A DNA stretch of 56,617 nt from Symploca sp. SIO2C1 (GCA_010692635.1 JAAHGL010000032.1:1-56617), one strand, 5' to 3'; numbered from the stretch's first letter, positions 45,230 to 55,128 are shown. Numbers and translations: made by a program. The notes: generated by a model not told the origin, from the sequence alone.

Positions 45230-45541
45230 ATGCCCCGCCCTGCTCTCATCACTACTGCCCTAATCTCTAGTCTTCTTGTTTTGGCTTTGAGCAAATATCA
45301 AGAACTTTCAGCGTTTGCTCAAGATCTTCCAGCCTGTGTCAAAAGCGATTGTGATTGCGATGATTTCAGTAACTGGCAAGAGGCTAAGAAGGTTTTCGAT
45401 GCTTTCCCAGATGATAGGTTCGGGTTAGATGGAGATGGTGATGGTATTCCTTGCGAAAACCTTCCTAGTGCGCCAGAAGAAGGAAATTCTAGTTCTAGTA
45501 AGAGTATGAGTCTGACACCAGCCTCTGTCTCATCACCTTAG
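45230..45541 (+). CDS. Excalibur calcium-binding domain protein, exported
   Basis: The 103-residue protein has a signal peptide (about 1-31, ending SAFAQDLP), then an excalibur domain (about 37-82) with SDCDCDDFSNWQEAKKVFDA and the calcium-binding loop GLDGDGDGIPCE, and a Ser-rich tail. Excalibur domains are extracellular, probably calcium-stabilised and disulfide-linked; here several Cys are present. The function is unknown. It is convergent with pstB. Confidence 0.9.
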   Translation: MPRPALITTALISSLLVLALSKYQELSAFAQDLPACVKSDCDCDDFSNWQEAKKVFDAFPDDRFGLDGDGDGIPCENLPSAPEEGNSSSSKSMSLTPASVSSP

Positions 45542-45638
45542 CCAACTTCCGACAATTCCAATGGAGACTGACTTCCAACTCTTTGGTAGAGCAGGAAAAA
45601 ATTAAAAAACTTTAGAACAGCTCATTTATAAATCAACT

Positions 45639-46445
45639 CTAGCCAAAGCGTCCACTTACGTAATCCCTAGTTGCTTCTTGCTGAGGATTTTGGAAGATAT
45701 TTTCTGTTAAATCGTACTCTACTAAGTAACCTTGCTTACCATCCTTCTCTGTAGCTTTGGCATTGAAAAACGCAGTCATATCAGCTACCCGCGTTGCTTG
45801 TTGCATGTTGTGGGTAACAATAACAATCGTATAATTTTCCTTGAGTTGGTTGAGCAATTCTTCAACCCTTAGAGTAGAGATTGGATCGAGGGCAGAACAG
45901 GGTTCGTCCATCAGAATAGCTTCAGGTTCAATTGCCACAGCACGAGCGATACACAAACGCTGTTGTTGTCCACCAGATAAAGACAAGCCACTTTGTTTGA
46001 GTTTGTCTTTGACTTCATCCCACAAAGCTGCTTGTTTGAGTGAGCGTTCTACCAAATCATCCATATTACCCCGATAGCCATTAATCCGGGCACCGAAGGC
46101 AATATTGTCGTAAATTGATTTGGGAAAGGGGTTAGGCTTTTGGAACACCATACCTATACGACGACGTACTTCTACTGGATCAATACCTTTGCGGTAAAGA
46201 TCCTCTCCCTTATAAGTGATCCTGCCTGCAACCCTTGCCCCCTGTACCAGATCGTTAAGTCGATTCAAACATCTTAAGAGGGTACTCTTACCACAACCAG
46301 AAGGTCCAATAAAAGCAGTAATTTTGTTTTCAGGAATATCCAGGTAAACATTGCTAACTGCCTCAAAGGAGCCATAGAAAACTGAGACATTTTCAATCTG
46401 GAACACTGCCTCAGTAGCAACTGCGTTAGAAGAATGAGAAATCAT
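45639..46445 (-). CDS. pstB: Phosphate ABC transporter ATP-binding protein
   Basis: The 268-residue ATPase has Walker [10 protein letters not shown] (about 43-51), signature [14 protein letters not shown], and Walker [13 protein letters not shown]. The PstB-specific stretch [14 protein letters not shown] follows Walker A. It energises high-affinity phosphate import with PstA and PstC. It is the last gene of pstSCAB. The gap to pstA holds an ATTAGGT heptamer array (46475-46538). Confidence 0.97.
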   Translation of the reverse strand: MISHSSNAVATEAVFQIENVSVFYGSFEAVSNVYLDIPENKITAFIGPSGCGKSTLLRCLNRLNDLVQGARVAGRITYKGEDLYRKGIDPVEVRRRIGMVFQKPNPFPKSIYDNIAFGARINGYRGNMDDLVERSLKQAALWDEVKDKLKQSGLSLSGGQQQRLCIARAVAIEPEAILMDEPCSALDPISTLRVEELLNQLKENYTIVIVTHNMQQATRVADMTAFFNAKATEKDGKQGYLVEYDLTENIFQNPQQEATRDYVSGRFG

Positions 46446-46474
46446 GAGAGTTAAGTTGTATTGGTTAATGTGAA

Positions 46475-46540
46475 AAGGTATTAGGTATTAGGTGTTAGGT
46501 ATTAGGTATTAGGTGTTAGGTGTTAGGTATTAGGTGTTAG
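46475..46540. repeat. (ATTAGGT/GTTAGGT)n STRR array between pstA and pstB
   Basis: About nine heptamers of ATTAGGT and GTTAGGT in the 100-base pstA-pstB gap. Confidence 0.85.
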
Positions 46541-46545
46541 TAAAC

Positions 46546-47478
46546 CTATTCTTTCTGGAATCTATTACGTAGCCAAATTGCTGTTGCATTCATCGACAAT
46601 AGCACTGTCATCAACACGATAATGCCAGCAGCTGCGGCTGTGTGGAATTCTTCTTGGGGACGGGAAATCCAATTGAAAATTTGAATTGGTAAGGCGGTGA
46701 AGGGGGTGTGCAAACCTTCTGGAGATAAGGGGGGTAAGAAAGCAATAAAGGTTAGAGCACCAATAGTGATCAAAGGTGCAGTTTCACCAATGGCGCGGGA
46801 GAGGGCAAGAATGGTTCCGGTTAGAATCCCTGGAAAAGCTAAGGGCAGAATTTGCTCTCGAATTACTTGCCACCGTGTTGCACCTAAGGCAAAACCAGCT
46901 TGGCGCAGGCTATTAGGAACAGCTCGTAGAGCCTCCCTGGTTGAGACAATTACAATTGGGAGAATCAACAGACTTAATGTTAAAGCGCCTGTAAGGACGC
47001 TGCGACCTCCTGTTATTGGCTCCAGCAACCGCGCAAATACAGCTACCCCTAACAATCCATAAATGATTGAAGGTACCGCTGCTAGGTTGTTAATGTTAAT
47101 TTCAATTATTCTCGCATACCAAGTATTAGCAGCGAATTCCTCCAAATAGATCCCTGCGCCAACTCCTAGGGGAAAGGTGATTATCGCAGTCAGTGTCATT
47201 AACCAGATAGTACCTACTAAGGCAGACTTAAGACCAGCTTGATTTGGTTTGCGAGAGGGATATTCGCTAAGTAATGTCCAATCTAGCCGAGGCAAACCAT
47301 CGATGATAACATCGATCATTAAAACGACTAGGATAAGAATCCCAATAATAACTGCTGCCCAACTGGCGATTTCAAAAACCCGGTCCCATCTATAGCGCCG
47401 CTCAAGGGCTAAATCAAAGTTTTGCTGTCCTCGTATGGAACTCTTGGGAGAGCCTGGAGAAGAATTTTGAGTGGTCAT
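46546..47478 (-). CDS. pstA: Phosphate ABC transporter permease PstA
   Basis: The 310-residue protein has six membrane segments after a cytosolic N-terminus. The ABC permease EAA-like loop is visible as [20 protein letters not shown] (about residues 190-210), followed by [11 protein letters not shown], which is conserved in PstA. It overlaps pstC by 4 bases and is thus coupled to it. It forms the membrane channel with PstC. Confidence 0.96.
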   Translation of the reverse strand: MTTQNSSPGSPKSSIRGQQNFDLALERRYRWDRVFEIASWAAVIIGILILVVLMIDVIIDGLPRLDWTLLSEYPSRKPNQAGLKSALVGTIWLMTLTAIITFPLGVGAGIYLEEFAANTWYARIIEININNLAAVPSIIYGLLGVAVFARLLEPITGGRSVLTGALTLSLLILPIVIVSTREALRAVPNSLRQAGFALGATRWQVIREQILPLAFPGILTGTILALSRAIGETAPLITIGALTFIAFLPPLSPEGLHTPFTALPIQIFNWISRPQEEFHTAAAAGIIVLMTVLLSMNATAIWLRNRFQKE

Positions 47479-48419
47479 TCGTATTTTTGTTGAAAGCGAC
47501 GGACAAACCAGAAGCTAAAGATGTTTAAAGCTAAGGTAATTAAAAATAAGCTCAAGCCAACAGCATAAATGGTTTTATAAGCAAGGGAACCTGCTGCAGC
47601 ATCCCCTAAACTCACTTGCACAATAAATGCTGTCATCGTGGCGACTGGCACTAGAGGATTGAGGGTAAGAGTGGGATTTTGACCAGCAGCAATGGTTACA
47701 ATCATAGTCTCACCAACAGCCCGGGCAACTGAGAGGACAAAGGAAGACACAATCCCTGATAAAGCTGCCGGTAGAACAACTCCCGTAATCACTTCACGCT
47801 TAGTTGCTCCTAGGGCGTAAGCTCCTTGCCGAAGGCTGTTGGGAACAGCATAAATCGCGTCTTCACTCAAGGAAGCAACTGTTGGCAGGATGGCAACACC
47901 CATTACTAAACCAGCACTTAAAGAATTGAATGGTTCCATCCCTGGGATGAAGGAACGAAGGACGGGGGTTACAAACAGCAGTGCAAAATAGCCATAGACA
48001 ACCGTAGGTACTCCTGCTAGGATTTCCAGAGCAGGTTTGAGCCAACGACGCAGATTTTTAGGTGCATATTCACTTAAGCAGATCGCTGCTAATAAACCCA
48101 AAGGTAAGGCAACAAACATCGCGATCGCAGATGTCATCAATGTTGCGCTAATGAGAACAAAAATACCAAACTGGGGGTTGGTAAACAGAGGTGTCCATTC
48201 AGTATCTGTTAGGAATCGCCCAAGGGATATTTCTTCAAAAAAACCAAAGGCGTCAACTACCAGTGTTAAAACAATGCCAAAGGTAGTTAAGACAGATACA
48301 AGGGCAAACAGTGCAAAGATGCCTACGACTCCTCGCTGTACCCATTTATTTAGGGTACGGTTTGGTTGCCACATTGGGTTCCGATCCGACCGTTCAAAAG
48401 GTGAGGAACTGTTACTCAT
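47475..48419 (-). CDS. pstC: Phosphate ABC transporter permease PstC
   Basis: The 314-residue permease has six membrane segments, the loop [20 protein letters not shown] (about 196-215) and [10 protein letters not shown], which is conserved in Pst[18 protein letters not shown] is also typical. Its stop overlaps the pstA start by 4 bases. It is separated from pstS by a 355-base gap with a strong hairpin. Confidence 0.96.
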   Translation of the reverse strand: MSNSSSPFERSDRNPMWQPNRTLNKWVQRGVVGIFALFALVSVLTTFGIVLTLVVDAFGFFEEISLGRFLTDTEWTPLFTNPQFGIFVLISATLMTSAIAMFVALPLGLLAAICLSEYAPKNLRRWLKPALEILAGVPTVVYGYFALLFVTPVLRSFIPGMEPFNSLSAGLVMGVAILPTVASLSEDAIYAVPNSLRQGAYALGATKREVITGVVLPAALSGIVSSFVLSVARAVGETMIVTIAAGQNPTLTLNPLVPVATMTAFIVQVSLGDAAAGSLAYKTIYAVGLSLFLITLALNIFSFWFVRRFQQKYE

Positions 48420-48448
48420 GAAAAGTAATTTTAGGTTAAAGATAATTC

Positions 48449-48476
48449 TTAGGCTAGCTTCTCTGGGCTAGCCTAA
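48449..48476. promoter_or_regulatory. pstS-pstC intercistronic hairpin (10-bp perfect stem)
   Basis: TTAGGCTAGC (48449-48458) and GCTAGCCTAA (48467-48476) form a perfect 10-bp stem with an 8-base loop, just ahead of pstC on the minus strand. In pst operons a hairpin here commonly leaves pstS in excess by partial termination or by protecting its 3' end. No T-run follows, so stabilisation is as likely as termination. Confidence 0.65.
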
Positions 48477-48734
48477 TTTAGCACTCGCCCTGAATTAGTT
48501 TCAGGTAAAAGCACTGTAGGAATGAGCAAAACTGTGAAATATTGCTGAAACAGGTAGTTTAATCTCTGTTGGGACAAAAAGCCCTATTTTCATTGTTAGC
48601 ATTATTCTTCCTTAATGCCTCCAGGAACTGAATAACTTCATCAATTCTTTAATTTGCTTGGTGTTTTTTTTTGCACAATCTTTAATTTTTAGTCAATGTT
48701 AGGTATCGATTTAAGCTATAATACAACCCCTTCC

Positions 48735-48762
48735 AATGTTCCGGTGAGGAGCCTGAACATTT
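48735..48762. promoter_or_regulatory. Hairpin just after pstS
   Basis: AATGTTC (about 48735-48741) and GAACATT (about 48756-48762) pair 13 bases after the pstS stop, with two further G-C pairs inside the loop. It may protect the pstS transcript 3' end. The rest of the 48420-48774 gap shows no gene. Confidence 0.4.
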
Positions 48763-48774
48763 TGAACGTTAGTC

Positions 48775-49872
48775 TTACTCAGCTTTCTCTTCTTTTCCCA
48801 AAACCTCTTTTAGGTTAACGCCTACTGTAGAGCCACCGTCAAAGACACTGCCAGTCTTCTCATCTTCAAAGCGAGTTTGTACTGCTGTGTAAATTTCCTC
48901 TGCCATCGGAATGTAACCTACCTCAGACACTAGATCTTTGCTGTCTGTTGCTAAGTAAAAATCAACAAACTCCTTGACTTGCGGGCTAGCGATCGCTTCT
49001 TTCCTGACGTAGATAAAGATGGGACGAGCTAGGGGTTGGTAAGTACCATCATCAACAGTTTCTGTACTGGGGGTAACACAACCTTGACCGTTGCTGTCAT
49101 CACCATCATCAACTTCAACAGCCTTCAGTTTACCTTGATTTTCTTCATAATAGGCTAAGCCAAAGTAGCCTATTGCCCCTGGATCATTCGCAACTCCCTG
49201 AACGACTACATTGTCGTCTTCACTAGCAGTAAAGTCACCTCGGCTTGCACCTTCTTCACCATTAATAGCATCAGTGAAATAGTCAAACGTACCGGAGTCG
49301 GTCCCGGGACCGTAGAGGCTCAGCTTTTGATCTGGGAAATCATCACGAATTTGATTCCAGTTATCAATTTTATCCTGAGCATCAGGTTCCCACATCTTGT
49401 TCAGTTCTTCTACTGTCAAGCATGCCGCAAAGTCATTTTCCGGGTTGACAACCACAGAAACGGCATCGTAGGCAACTGGAAGTTCAACGTACTCAATGCC
49501 AGCTTCCTGGCAAATTTCTATTTCCGATTTTTTGATGGGACGAGAAGCATCAGAAATATCAGTTTCACCAGCACAGAATTTTTTGAAGCCACCCCCGGTA
49601 CCGGATACACCTACCGTGATCCTAACGTCAGGATTGGCTTTTTGAAATTCTTCCGCCATTGCTTCAGTAATAGGAAACACCGTACTAGAGCCATCTATGG
49701 CTATATCACCAGACAGGTCAGAACCTCCTGAGGTTGCTCCTTGCTCACCACCAGTTGTATCTTCAGATGTACTGCTAGAATCTCCGCAAGCAGCTAAACC
49801 GAGTGCCAGAGCCACTGCTGAGATTGAAACTGCTAAGCGAGCTGAATTGATTAACTTAAGACCTAAAAGCAT
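48775..49872 (-). CDS. pstS: Phosphate-binding lipoprotein PstS
   Basis: The 365-residue protein begins with a lipoprotein signal ending in the lipobox LAAC (Cys about 29). The phosphate-binding motifs are [37 protein letters not shown] with SRPIK, and [17 protein letters not shown]. It captures phosphate in the periplasm and delivers it to PstCA. It is the first gene of pstSCAB, downstream of a Pho-box-like motif, which fits induction by phosphate starvation. Confidence 0.96.
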   Translation of the reverse strand: MLLGLKLINSARLAVSISAVALALGLAACGDSSSTSEDTTGGEQGATSGGSDLSGDIAIDGSSTVFPITEAMAEEFQKANPDVRITVGVSGTGGGFKKFCAGETDISDASRPIKKSEIEICQEAGIEYVELPVAYDAVSVVVNPENDFAACLTVEELNKMWEPDAQDKIDNWNQIRDDFPDQKLSLYGPGTDSGTFDYFTDAINGEEGASRGDFTASEDDNVVVQGVANDPGAIGYFGLAYYEENQGKLKAVEVDDGDDSNGQGCVTPSTETVDDGTYQPLARPIFIYVRKEAIASPQVKEFVDFYLATDSKDLVSEVGYIPMAEEIYTAVQTRFEDEKTGSVFDGGSTVGVNLKEVLGKEEKAE

Positions 49873-49928
49873 TGCTTATTGAGTGTCCTTATTTACCGAA
49901 GTTAAACTTTTGTTAGGATACCGCTTAA

Positions 49929-49947
49929 TCGTAAAGAGAAGGTTAAG
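49929..49947 (-). promoter_or_regulatory. Pho box candidate upstream of pstS
   Basis: On the minus strand CTTAACCT, spacer TCT, CTTTACGA gives two 8-bp units with an 11-base period, 57-75 bases before the pstS start. The first is a perfect match to the CTTAACCT unit reported for cyanobacterial PhoB/SphR boxes, the second matches five of eight. A CCTAAC unit follows less regularly. Confidence 0.6.
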
Positions 49948-50121
49948 AAAATTGGCTTTTCTCTTCCTTTAATGCTAGCATCTCTGGTCACGTCTTCTGG
50001 GAAATAAGTTAACTTACTTCAGTTCAGTAGGAGACGGGAGGCTCCCCACACCCGATGAAGAAAAGACACAAATCAAACCCTCTTCCCTTCTACCTCCTCC
50101 CTCGCATCCTGCCTCCTGCAA

Positions 50122-50188
50122 GAGTGTTTCTGAAGAGCTCCCCAGGAGCGCTTCGCGCCCCCAATTGAATGGGAGAAACAATTCTCTT
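50122..50188 (+). repeat. 67-bp inverted repeat, left arm
   Basis: GAGTGTTTCTGAAGAGCTCC through ACAATTCTCTT is the reverse complement of 51302-51368 with 65 of 67 matches. It includes a small internal GCGCTTCGCGC palindrome. Together the arms enclose the 305-residue gene. Confidence 0.9.
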
Positions 50189-50190
50189 CC

Positions 50191-50254
50191 ATTAGCAATT
50201 AGCAATTAGCCATTAGCCATTAGCCATTAGCGCATGAGCCATTAGCGCATGAGC
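50191..50254. repeat. (ATTAGCC/ATTAGCA)n STRR array, left of the 305-residue gene
   Basis: Heptamers ATTAGCA and ATTAGCC, with two ATTAGCGCATGAGC variants at the end. The array right of the gene (51213-51262) has the complementary orientation, so the array pair is also inverted. Confidence 0.85.
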
Positions 50255-50260
50255 GTGTTT

Positions 50261-51178
50261 TTAATCCCAGTCATTTTGCTGTTCAATCACTCCAACTAGG
50301 GATTGTAAATCAAAGTCTCGGTCATAACCGCTCAGACAGATACCGGAACTAATAACAGTCAACTCATCCTTATCAATAGCTGAAGTATGATGCTCACCAT
50401 TACTAGTAGTCCATTCTACTTGCCAGTACTCACCGCGATCGCGAAATTCTCGCAGCTCACCACCCCCTTGATGTAAGGCTCGCCGCAGCCGTTGTTCGTC
50501 TCCCTGTGCTTGTAATTCTATTTGTCGTCTTCTTCTCCTGCTTGGGGTTTCCCGTCTTTCCCTGACTTGACGGCGGTGTTGCCTGCGCTGCTGATAAGCT
50601 TCTGTTTGTTGCAAGGCAAGCTCATAGGTAGTACCCATCTCCGGTGTCATACCCGAAAAGCGGACATTTTCTGGCATCGTTCCTTGCTGTAGTTGTTCTC
50701 TTAGCAGTTCTGCTGGCTGGGGTTCGGCTCTTCTATCAATTTCGTCAAACCACCAGGCACTGCCGTCAAAACGGGCAATTACCGGCTCAAAGGCAATAGC
50801 TTCTGTTACTAGATGTACTAGTACTGGTTTGACTGTACCCAGACGCTGCTGCATATCAGATTCATTCATCGGGTAAGCTAACCAACTTTGTCCCCGCAAA
50901 ACATGAGCTAATCGCAGGCGCAGAGGTTTGAGCAGCTTGAGGTATTCTGCCAGTTGCGGCAAATTGGGTTCTTCGACTACCTCAGCTGTTTTCTCATCTA
51001 TTGGTTGAAAGATGCCCCATCCTTCAAAATCTGCTGGTTGAGGGGTAAAAGTATAGATCATGTTTGCTACAGAAGTGCGCACTGCACCACCTCGCACACA
51101 GGGGGCAAGGAATTCGGTTGCACTGAGCTGAGCTTCGGTGGCAGCAATTTGGTTGAGGAGATGGTGGATATCTGTCAT
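50261..51178 (-). CDS. Hypothetical protein with Arg-rich linker
   Basis: I do not recognise the family. The 305-residue soluble protein has an alpha/beta N-terminal part (about 1-165; GWGIFQPIDE, RLAHVLRGQSWLAYPMNESD), a very basic segment (about 195-235; RRQHRRQVRERRETPSRRRR) and a small C-terminal domain (about 240-305; YWQVEWTTSNGEHHTSAIDK). The basic part suggests nucleic-acid or membrane-surface contact, which is inference. The gene and its promoter region lie entirely inside a 67-bp inverted repeat pair and inverted STRR arrays, an arrangement like a mobile cassette. Confidence 0.7.
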   Translation of the reverse strand: MTDIHHLLNQIAATEAQLSATEFLAPCVRGGAVRTSVANMIYTFTPQPADFEGWGIFQPIDEKTAEVVEEPNLPQLAEYLKLLKPLRLRLAHVLRGQSWLAYPMNESDMQQRLGTVKPVLVHLVTEAIAFEPVIARFDGSAWWFDEIDRRAEPQPAELLREQLQQGTMPENVRFSGMTPEMGTTYELALQQTEAYQQRRQHRRQVRERRETPSRRRRRQIELQAQGDEQRLRRALHQGGGELREFRDRGEYWQVEWTTSNGEHHTSAIDKDELTVISSGICLSGYDRDFDLQSLVGVIEQQNDWD

Positions 51179-51212
51179 GAGTTTGCCCTCATACTCTCGA
51201 GAAATACGCTCA

Positions 51213-51262
51213 AAGCTAATGGCTAATGGCTAATGGTTAATGGCTAATGGTTAATGGCTAAT
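51213..51262. repeat. (GGCTAAT/GGTTAAT)n STRR array, right of the 305-residue gene
   Basis: GGCTAAT and GGTTAAT heptamers just upstream of the 305-residue gene, inverted relative to the left-hand array. Confidence 0.85.
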
Positions 51263-51301
51263 CTCTGAATAAACACCGAGTCTTCGAGTCTGGCAATAGG
51301 T

Positions 51302-51368
51302 AAGAGAATTGTTTCTCCCATTCAATTGGGGGTGCCAAGCGCTCCTGGGGAGCTCTTCAGAAACACTC
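51302..51368 (-). repeat. 67-bp inverted repeat, right arm
   Basis: Reverse complement of 50122-50188 (two mismatches near the centre). It lies about 125 bases upstream of the 305-residue gene start. Confidence 0.9.
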
Positions 51369-51400
51369 CGAAGGAGTGAGGGTGTAGGGTGTAGGGTATC

Positions 51401-51429
51401 AATTGTGGAACTGGCATCTTGCCAGTTAC
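51401..51429 (+). repeat. GGAACTGGCATCTTGCCAGTT dispersed repeat
   Basis: AATTGTGGAACTGGCATCTT then GCCAGTTAC matches the ends of the 14368 and 14531 repeats. The AACTGGCA/TGCCAGTT arms form a tight hairpin. Confidence 0.75.
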
Positions 51430-51436
51430 AAGAAAC

Positions 51437-51837
51437 GCCTTAACTCATCCCCCGGCTAAAGCACGGGAGATTTCGTGTTATTTGTTGTTGGTTGTTAGTT
51501 GTTTGTCAAAAAACAAAAAACAAACAACCAAGCAGCGGGCAGTTATCCCTCCCATCCCTTAAGGAATGGGCTTCCCGCCGCTTTCGGTGAGGCGCTCATT
51601 ACTTTAAAACTCTTTCTCAATGGATTTACAGCACTTTGCAGCTTAATGAGGTACATCTTACTTCTGCCTTCTGCCCTCTGCCTCCTGCCTTCAAGCGACA
51701 AATTCTGTACTTCACTTAGATGAAAACCGCTGTATTTTAGCAAGCTATATTGAGTTGATGGTAACACCCTGCCTAAGTAGACGCGAGGGTAGAATACACT
51801 CTTACATGAAAAATATCTAACTTTTTTTGGGGATACC
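51437..51837. other. Gene-free gap with decayed mobile-element-like sequence
   Basis: Contains CCCCCGGCTAAAGCACGGGA (51450-51469), a small hairpin like those near IS200/IS605 right ends, then TTGTTGG/CAAACAA arrays (51480-51532), a CCCGCCGCTTTCGGTGAGGC stretch (51573-51592) and a CTGCCTT array (51664-51693). No transposase or other gene remains, so the IS link is tentative. Confidence 0.4.
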
Positions 51838-52899
51838 TTACAGAAAATTATTGAATTTTGGATTACTTCGGAGTTCTTTAAGTACTTGCTTGATCTCCTG
51901 GGTTCGATCTTTTTTCACAATCAAGGTTGCATTGCGATCGCGTACCACAACCACATCCTCTAAACCAATAGTAACAATGACCTCCTCCTCACTACTAGAG
52001 TAAAGAATAGCCCCTTCTGTATCTATGCCTACATGATTAGCTAATTCCACATTTGGTGAATCCCCATTAAGCAGCCGCTCCAAGGCATTCCAGTCCCCCA
52101 AATCGTCCCAACCAAAGGAAGCTGGTAAAACGTAACTCAATTGCGTTTTCTCCATCAAAGCATAGTCAATACTCTTCTTCGGGAGCTGAGGATAAGCAGC
52201 TACACCTTGTTCTTCTAAAGGACCAATAATTTCCGGTGCATGGGCGCGTAATTCGGCTAAAACCACCTGAGCACGGAAAATGAACATCCCGCTATTCCAA
52301 CTAAATTGATTAGTAGCCAGAAAGCTTTCAGCAGTCTCTCGGTCAGGTTTTTCAGTAAATTGACTGACTTTGTAAATTGGTAATCCTTCAAGATTGCCGA
52401 GCTTTTCTCCTTGTTCAATATAGCCATAACCGGTAGATGGGTGAGTGGGGGTAATTCCCAGGGTCACAATTGAATCTTCTGCTGAAGCTAGCTTAGTAGC
52501 AGCTTCAATAGTTGTGTGAAAAGCCTGTTGATCTTGAATCCAATGATCAGCTGGGAAAAAGCCCACAATAGCATCTTCCCCATAAGTTCGGGCAATTTCC
52601 AGGATTGCCCAAGCAACTGCAGGTGCTGTATCCCGTCCCTCAGGTTCTGCCAACAAGTGTTTTTCTGGTAGCTGGGGTAACTGTTCTTGAACCCCTTGAG
52701 CCATACTAGCTGAAGTCACAATCCATAACTTCTCAGGGTCACCAGATAACTTGCTCAGGCGCTCAGCCGTTGCCTGTAAAAGGCTCTTACCGCTCCCATC
52801 TAAACTTAGAAACTGCTTTGGTCTATATTTGCGACTCAAAGGCCAAAAACGCTCTCCTTTGCCACCAGCAAGAATCACAGGTATCAAGGGCTTATCCAT
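51838..52899 (-). CDS. manC: Mannose-1-phosphate guanylyltransferase (GDP-mannose pyrophosphorylase)
   Basis: The 353-residue enzyme has the nucleotidyltransferase signature VILAGGKGERFWPLSRKYRP with KQFLSL, the GFFPADHWI sugar-nucleotide Asp motif, FTEKPD (about 175-180) and NSGMFIF. It makes GDP-mannose for polysaccharide and glycoconjugate synthesis. It is monofunctional: the C-terminal phosphomannose isomerase domain of long ManC proteins is missing. It is divergent from the LCP-family gene next door, and both serve the envelope. Confidence 0.94.
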   Translation of the reverse strand: MDKPLIPVILAGGKGERFWPLSRKYRPKQFLSLDGSGKSLLQATAERLSKLSGDPEKLWIVTSASMAQGVQEQLPQLPEKHLLAEPEGRDTAPAVAWAILEIARTYGEDAIVGFFPADHWIQDQQAFHTTIEAATKLASAEDSIVTLGITPTHPSTGYGYIEQGEKLGNLEGLPIYKVSQFTEKPDRETAESFLATNQFSWNSGMFIFRAQVVLAELRAHAPEIIGPLEEQGVAAYPQLPKKSIDYALMEKTQLSYVLPASFGWDDLGDWNALERLLNGDSPNVELANHVGIDTEGAILYSSSEEEVIVTIGLEDVVVVRDRNATLIVKKDRTQEIKQVLKELRSNPKFNNFL

Positions 52900-53086
52900 T
52901 ACTTGCAGAGTTCACTTAACTTCATTTTCAGCTACATCCTAGCCTTACTTTTCTCATAAACCAATTTCTAACTCTGCGGAGATTAATCGATAAATACTAT
53001 CAGTTCCTGGAGACTGAGGTTATAATCCTCCTTGGGATTTCAGAATTATAGATACTCTACGCACAAATTGCGTTGATTTTGGTGAG

Positions 53087-54550
53087 GTGAGGGTGAAAGA
53101 AGGCGTTAAAGGATTCCGAAGAGACTTGGGAGTCGAATCTTCCAACGTTTCTAGCAATTATCAAGAAAATTGCGATACTGGTGTATTTGTTGTAGATAAT
53201 AGTTCTGCCTCATCACAACAACCACCACCCAAAACTGGTAAAGTGAGAAACTCTCATCTCAACTCAAGTAAAGGCAATTCCAATACTCTTCCCTTTGTTC
53301 GGTGGTTTTTCTGGAGTGCTGCTTTTATCCTGACAGCGATGATTTCTGCTGCTTTAGGAGCAACTTTAGCTCTAGTTACACCCTTGTCTCCTTTAATCGT
53401 AACGAATCAAGGAATAGACTCTGAGAGCAGCCGGTGGCGTCGTAACTTTCAGTATGACCTAGCACGACCGGTTAATATCCTGGTTATGGGCATAGACCGA
53501 GTTATAGATGCCCCTAAAGGTTCATCTGAGGCTCTAGCAGGTCGTAGTGATACAATGCTGCTCTTGCGGCTAGATCCGACAGATAACTCTGTGAGAATGC
53601 TCTCAGTACCACGGGATACCCGAGTCGAAATTCCCGGAATTGGACTCGCCAAAATTAATGATGCTAATGTTGAAGGTGGCTCAGCTTTAGCTGCAAGGGT
53701 TGTCAGTCGTACTCTCAACAATGTGCCGATTGACAGATACGTGCGGGTAACTACTGATGCTTTTCGGGAATTAGTAGATCTAGTCGGTGGTATTGAGGTT
53801 TTTGTACCCCAACCCATGAAATATACAGATGTCTACCAAAATTTAGAAATTGATTTGGAGCAGGGGTGGCAAACCTTGAATGGGGATCAAGCAGAGCAGT
53901 TTGCCCGCTTTCGCCAGGAAAATGGTGATATTGGTAGAGTACAGCGGCAGCAAGTGCTCCTCAAAGCTCTGCGGCAACGTCTAGTGAGTCCAACTGTGTT
54001 ACCTCGTTTGCCTAAATTAATTCGGGTAATGCAACAGTATATCGATACTAATCTCAGCTTAGAAGAAATACTAGCGCTCGTCGGCTTTAGTCTTGAGCTA
54101 GAGCAAGATGACTTCAAAATGGTTCTTTTGCCCGGTAGATTTAGTGTTAAGGATGAATATGAGGCTAGCTATTGGTTGATGGATCCTTTAGGGCGAGATC
54201 GAGTGGTACGTGAATATTTCCAGCAAACCTCAGAGAAAACTAATACAGATACTCGCCGTTCCCCTAATCAGGTGCGCATCGCTATTCAAAATACTACTGA
54301 CGATCCCGAACTTAGTAGCCGTGTTGCCCAATATTTAGCTGAAAAAGAATTTTATAACGTCTATTTTGTCAAAGACTGGCCTGATGAACTGCGCCAGACT
54401 CAGATTATTGTCCAACAAGGAGACTTGGAAGCAGCAGCTACTCTAAAAAAAGTTTTAGGACTTGGTAAAGTAGAAGCATCTTCTACTGGTGACTTAAGGT
54501 CTGAATTAACGATTAGGATCGGTCAAGATTGGTTAGATAGGGAGTTTTAG
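53087..54550 (+). CDS. LytR-CpsA-Psr (LCP) family glycopolymer transferase
   Basis: The 487-residue protein has a cytosolic N-terminal region (about 1-68), one membrane anchor (about 70-96), the extracytoplasmic LCP domain (about 125-320) and a C-terminal LytR_C module (about 395-487, VRIAIQNTTDDPELSSRVAQ). LCP hallmarks are VNILVMGIDR, RSDTMLLLRLDP, VPRDTRVEIPG and the Arg-rich FARFRQENGDIGRVQRQQ. LCP enzymes attach glycopolymers to peptidoglycan. Several GTG starts are possible (53087, 53093); no ATG exists before the anchor. Confidence 0.93.
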   Translation: MRVKEGVKGFRRDLGVESSNVSSNYQENCDTGVFVVDNSSASSQQPPPKTGKVRNSHLNSSKGNSNTLPFVRWFFWSAAFILTAMISAALGATLALVTPLSPLIVTNQGIDSESSRWRRNFQYDLARPVNILVMGIDRVIDAPKGSSEALAGRSDTMLLLRLDPTDNSVRMLSVPRDTRVEIPGIGLAKINDANVEGGSALAARVVSRTLNNVPIDRYVRVTTDAFRELVDLVGGIEVFVPQPMKYTDVYQNLEIDLEQGWQTLNGDQAEQFARFRQENGDIGRVQRQQVLLKALRQRLVSPTVLPRLPKLIRVMQQYIDTNLSLEEILALVGFSLELEQDDFKMVLLPGRFSVKDEYEASYWLMDPLGRDRVVREYFQQTSEKTNTDTRRSPNQVRIAIQNTTDDPELSSRVAQYLAEKEFYNVYFVKDWPDELRQTQIIVQQGDLEAAATLKKVLGLGKVEASSTGDLRSELTIRIGQDWLDREF

Positions 54551-54583
54551 GGAATTTAGAATTTAGAATTTAGAATTTAGAAT
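54551..54583. repeat. (GAATTTA)n STRR array
   Basis: About four GAATTTA heptamers between the LCP gene and the pentapeptide-repeat gene. The TTG start of the latter follows directly. Confidence 0.8.
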
Positions 54584-55128
54584 TGGTCAACAAACAAGTG
54601 CAACTTTTTAAGTTAAAAGTGATTAAAACCTTTATTCTACGTTTAGTGGGACTAATTTTAGTTCTTAGTCTGGCGTTGCTTTGGGTAATGTTAAGTGCTA
54701 CTCCTGCCTATGCTCAGATCAAAACTGTTAACTATACCTATAGTGATTTAAGCGATCGCGACTTTTCCAATGCTGACTTAGTAGGAGGTGTTTTTGCTGC
54801 AGCTAAGATGCAAGAAACTAACTTCCAGGGAGCTAACCTAAGTAATTCTATTTTTACTAAGGGAATGTTGTTGGGAGCTAATCTGTCAGGAGCGAATCTG
54901 ACTAATAGTTTGTTAGACAGAGTAATATTGAATCGAGCTAATTTGAGTAATGCTATTTTTACTGGAGCAACTATGACGAGTACTAGCTTACTCGACGCAG
55001 AGATCACTGGTGCTGATTTTACTGATGCAATTATTGACCTTTATCAAGTTTCATTGATGTGTAAAAGAGCCAGTGGCGTTAATCCGGTGACTGGTATCTC
55101 GACTCAGGAGAGTTTAGGCTGTCGGTAG
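54583..55128 (+). CDS. Exported pentapeptide-repeat protein
   Basis: The protein has a signal peptide or anchor (hydrophobic to about residue 38, ending ATPAYAQIK) followed by about 15-18 pentapeptide repeats of the A(D/N)LXX kind ([30 protein letters not shown]), which fold as a right-handed beta-helix. A Cys-containing tail follows ([20 protein letters not shown]). The export signal suggests a thylakoid-lumen or periplasmic place, common for cyanobacterial members. The TTG at 54583 is weak; GTG 54598 or 54619 would still keep the signal peptide. Confidence 0.88.
   Translation: MVNKQVQLFKLKVIKTFILRLVGLILVLSLALLWVMLSATPAYAQIKTVNYTYSDLSDRDFSNADLVGGVFAAAKMQETNFQGANLSNSIFTKGMLLGANLSGANLTNSLLDRVILNRANLSNAIFTGATMTSTSLLDAEITGADFTDAIIDLYQVSLMCKRASGVNPVTGISTQESLGCR

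Noticed and set aside
51437-51600. IS200/IS605 right end with TnpB remnant
   Set aside because: Only a short GC hairpin and a suggestive stretch are present, with no transposase frame on either strand, so I list it only as decayed sequence.
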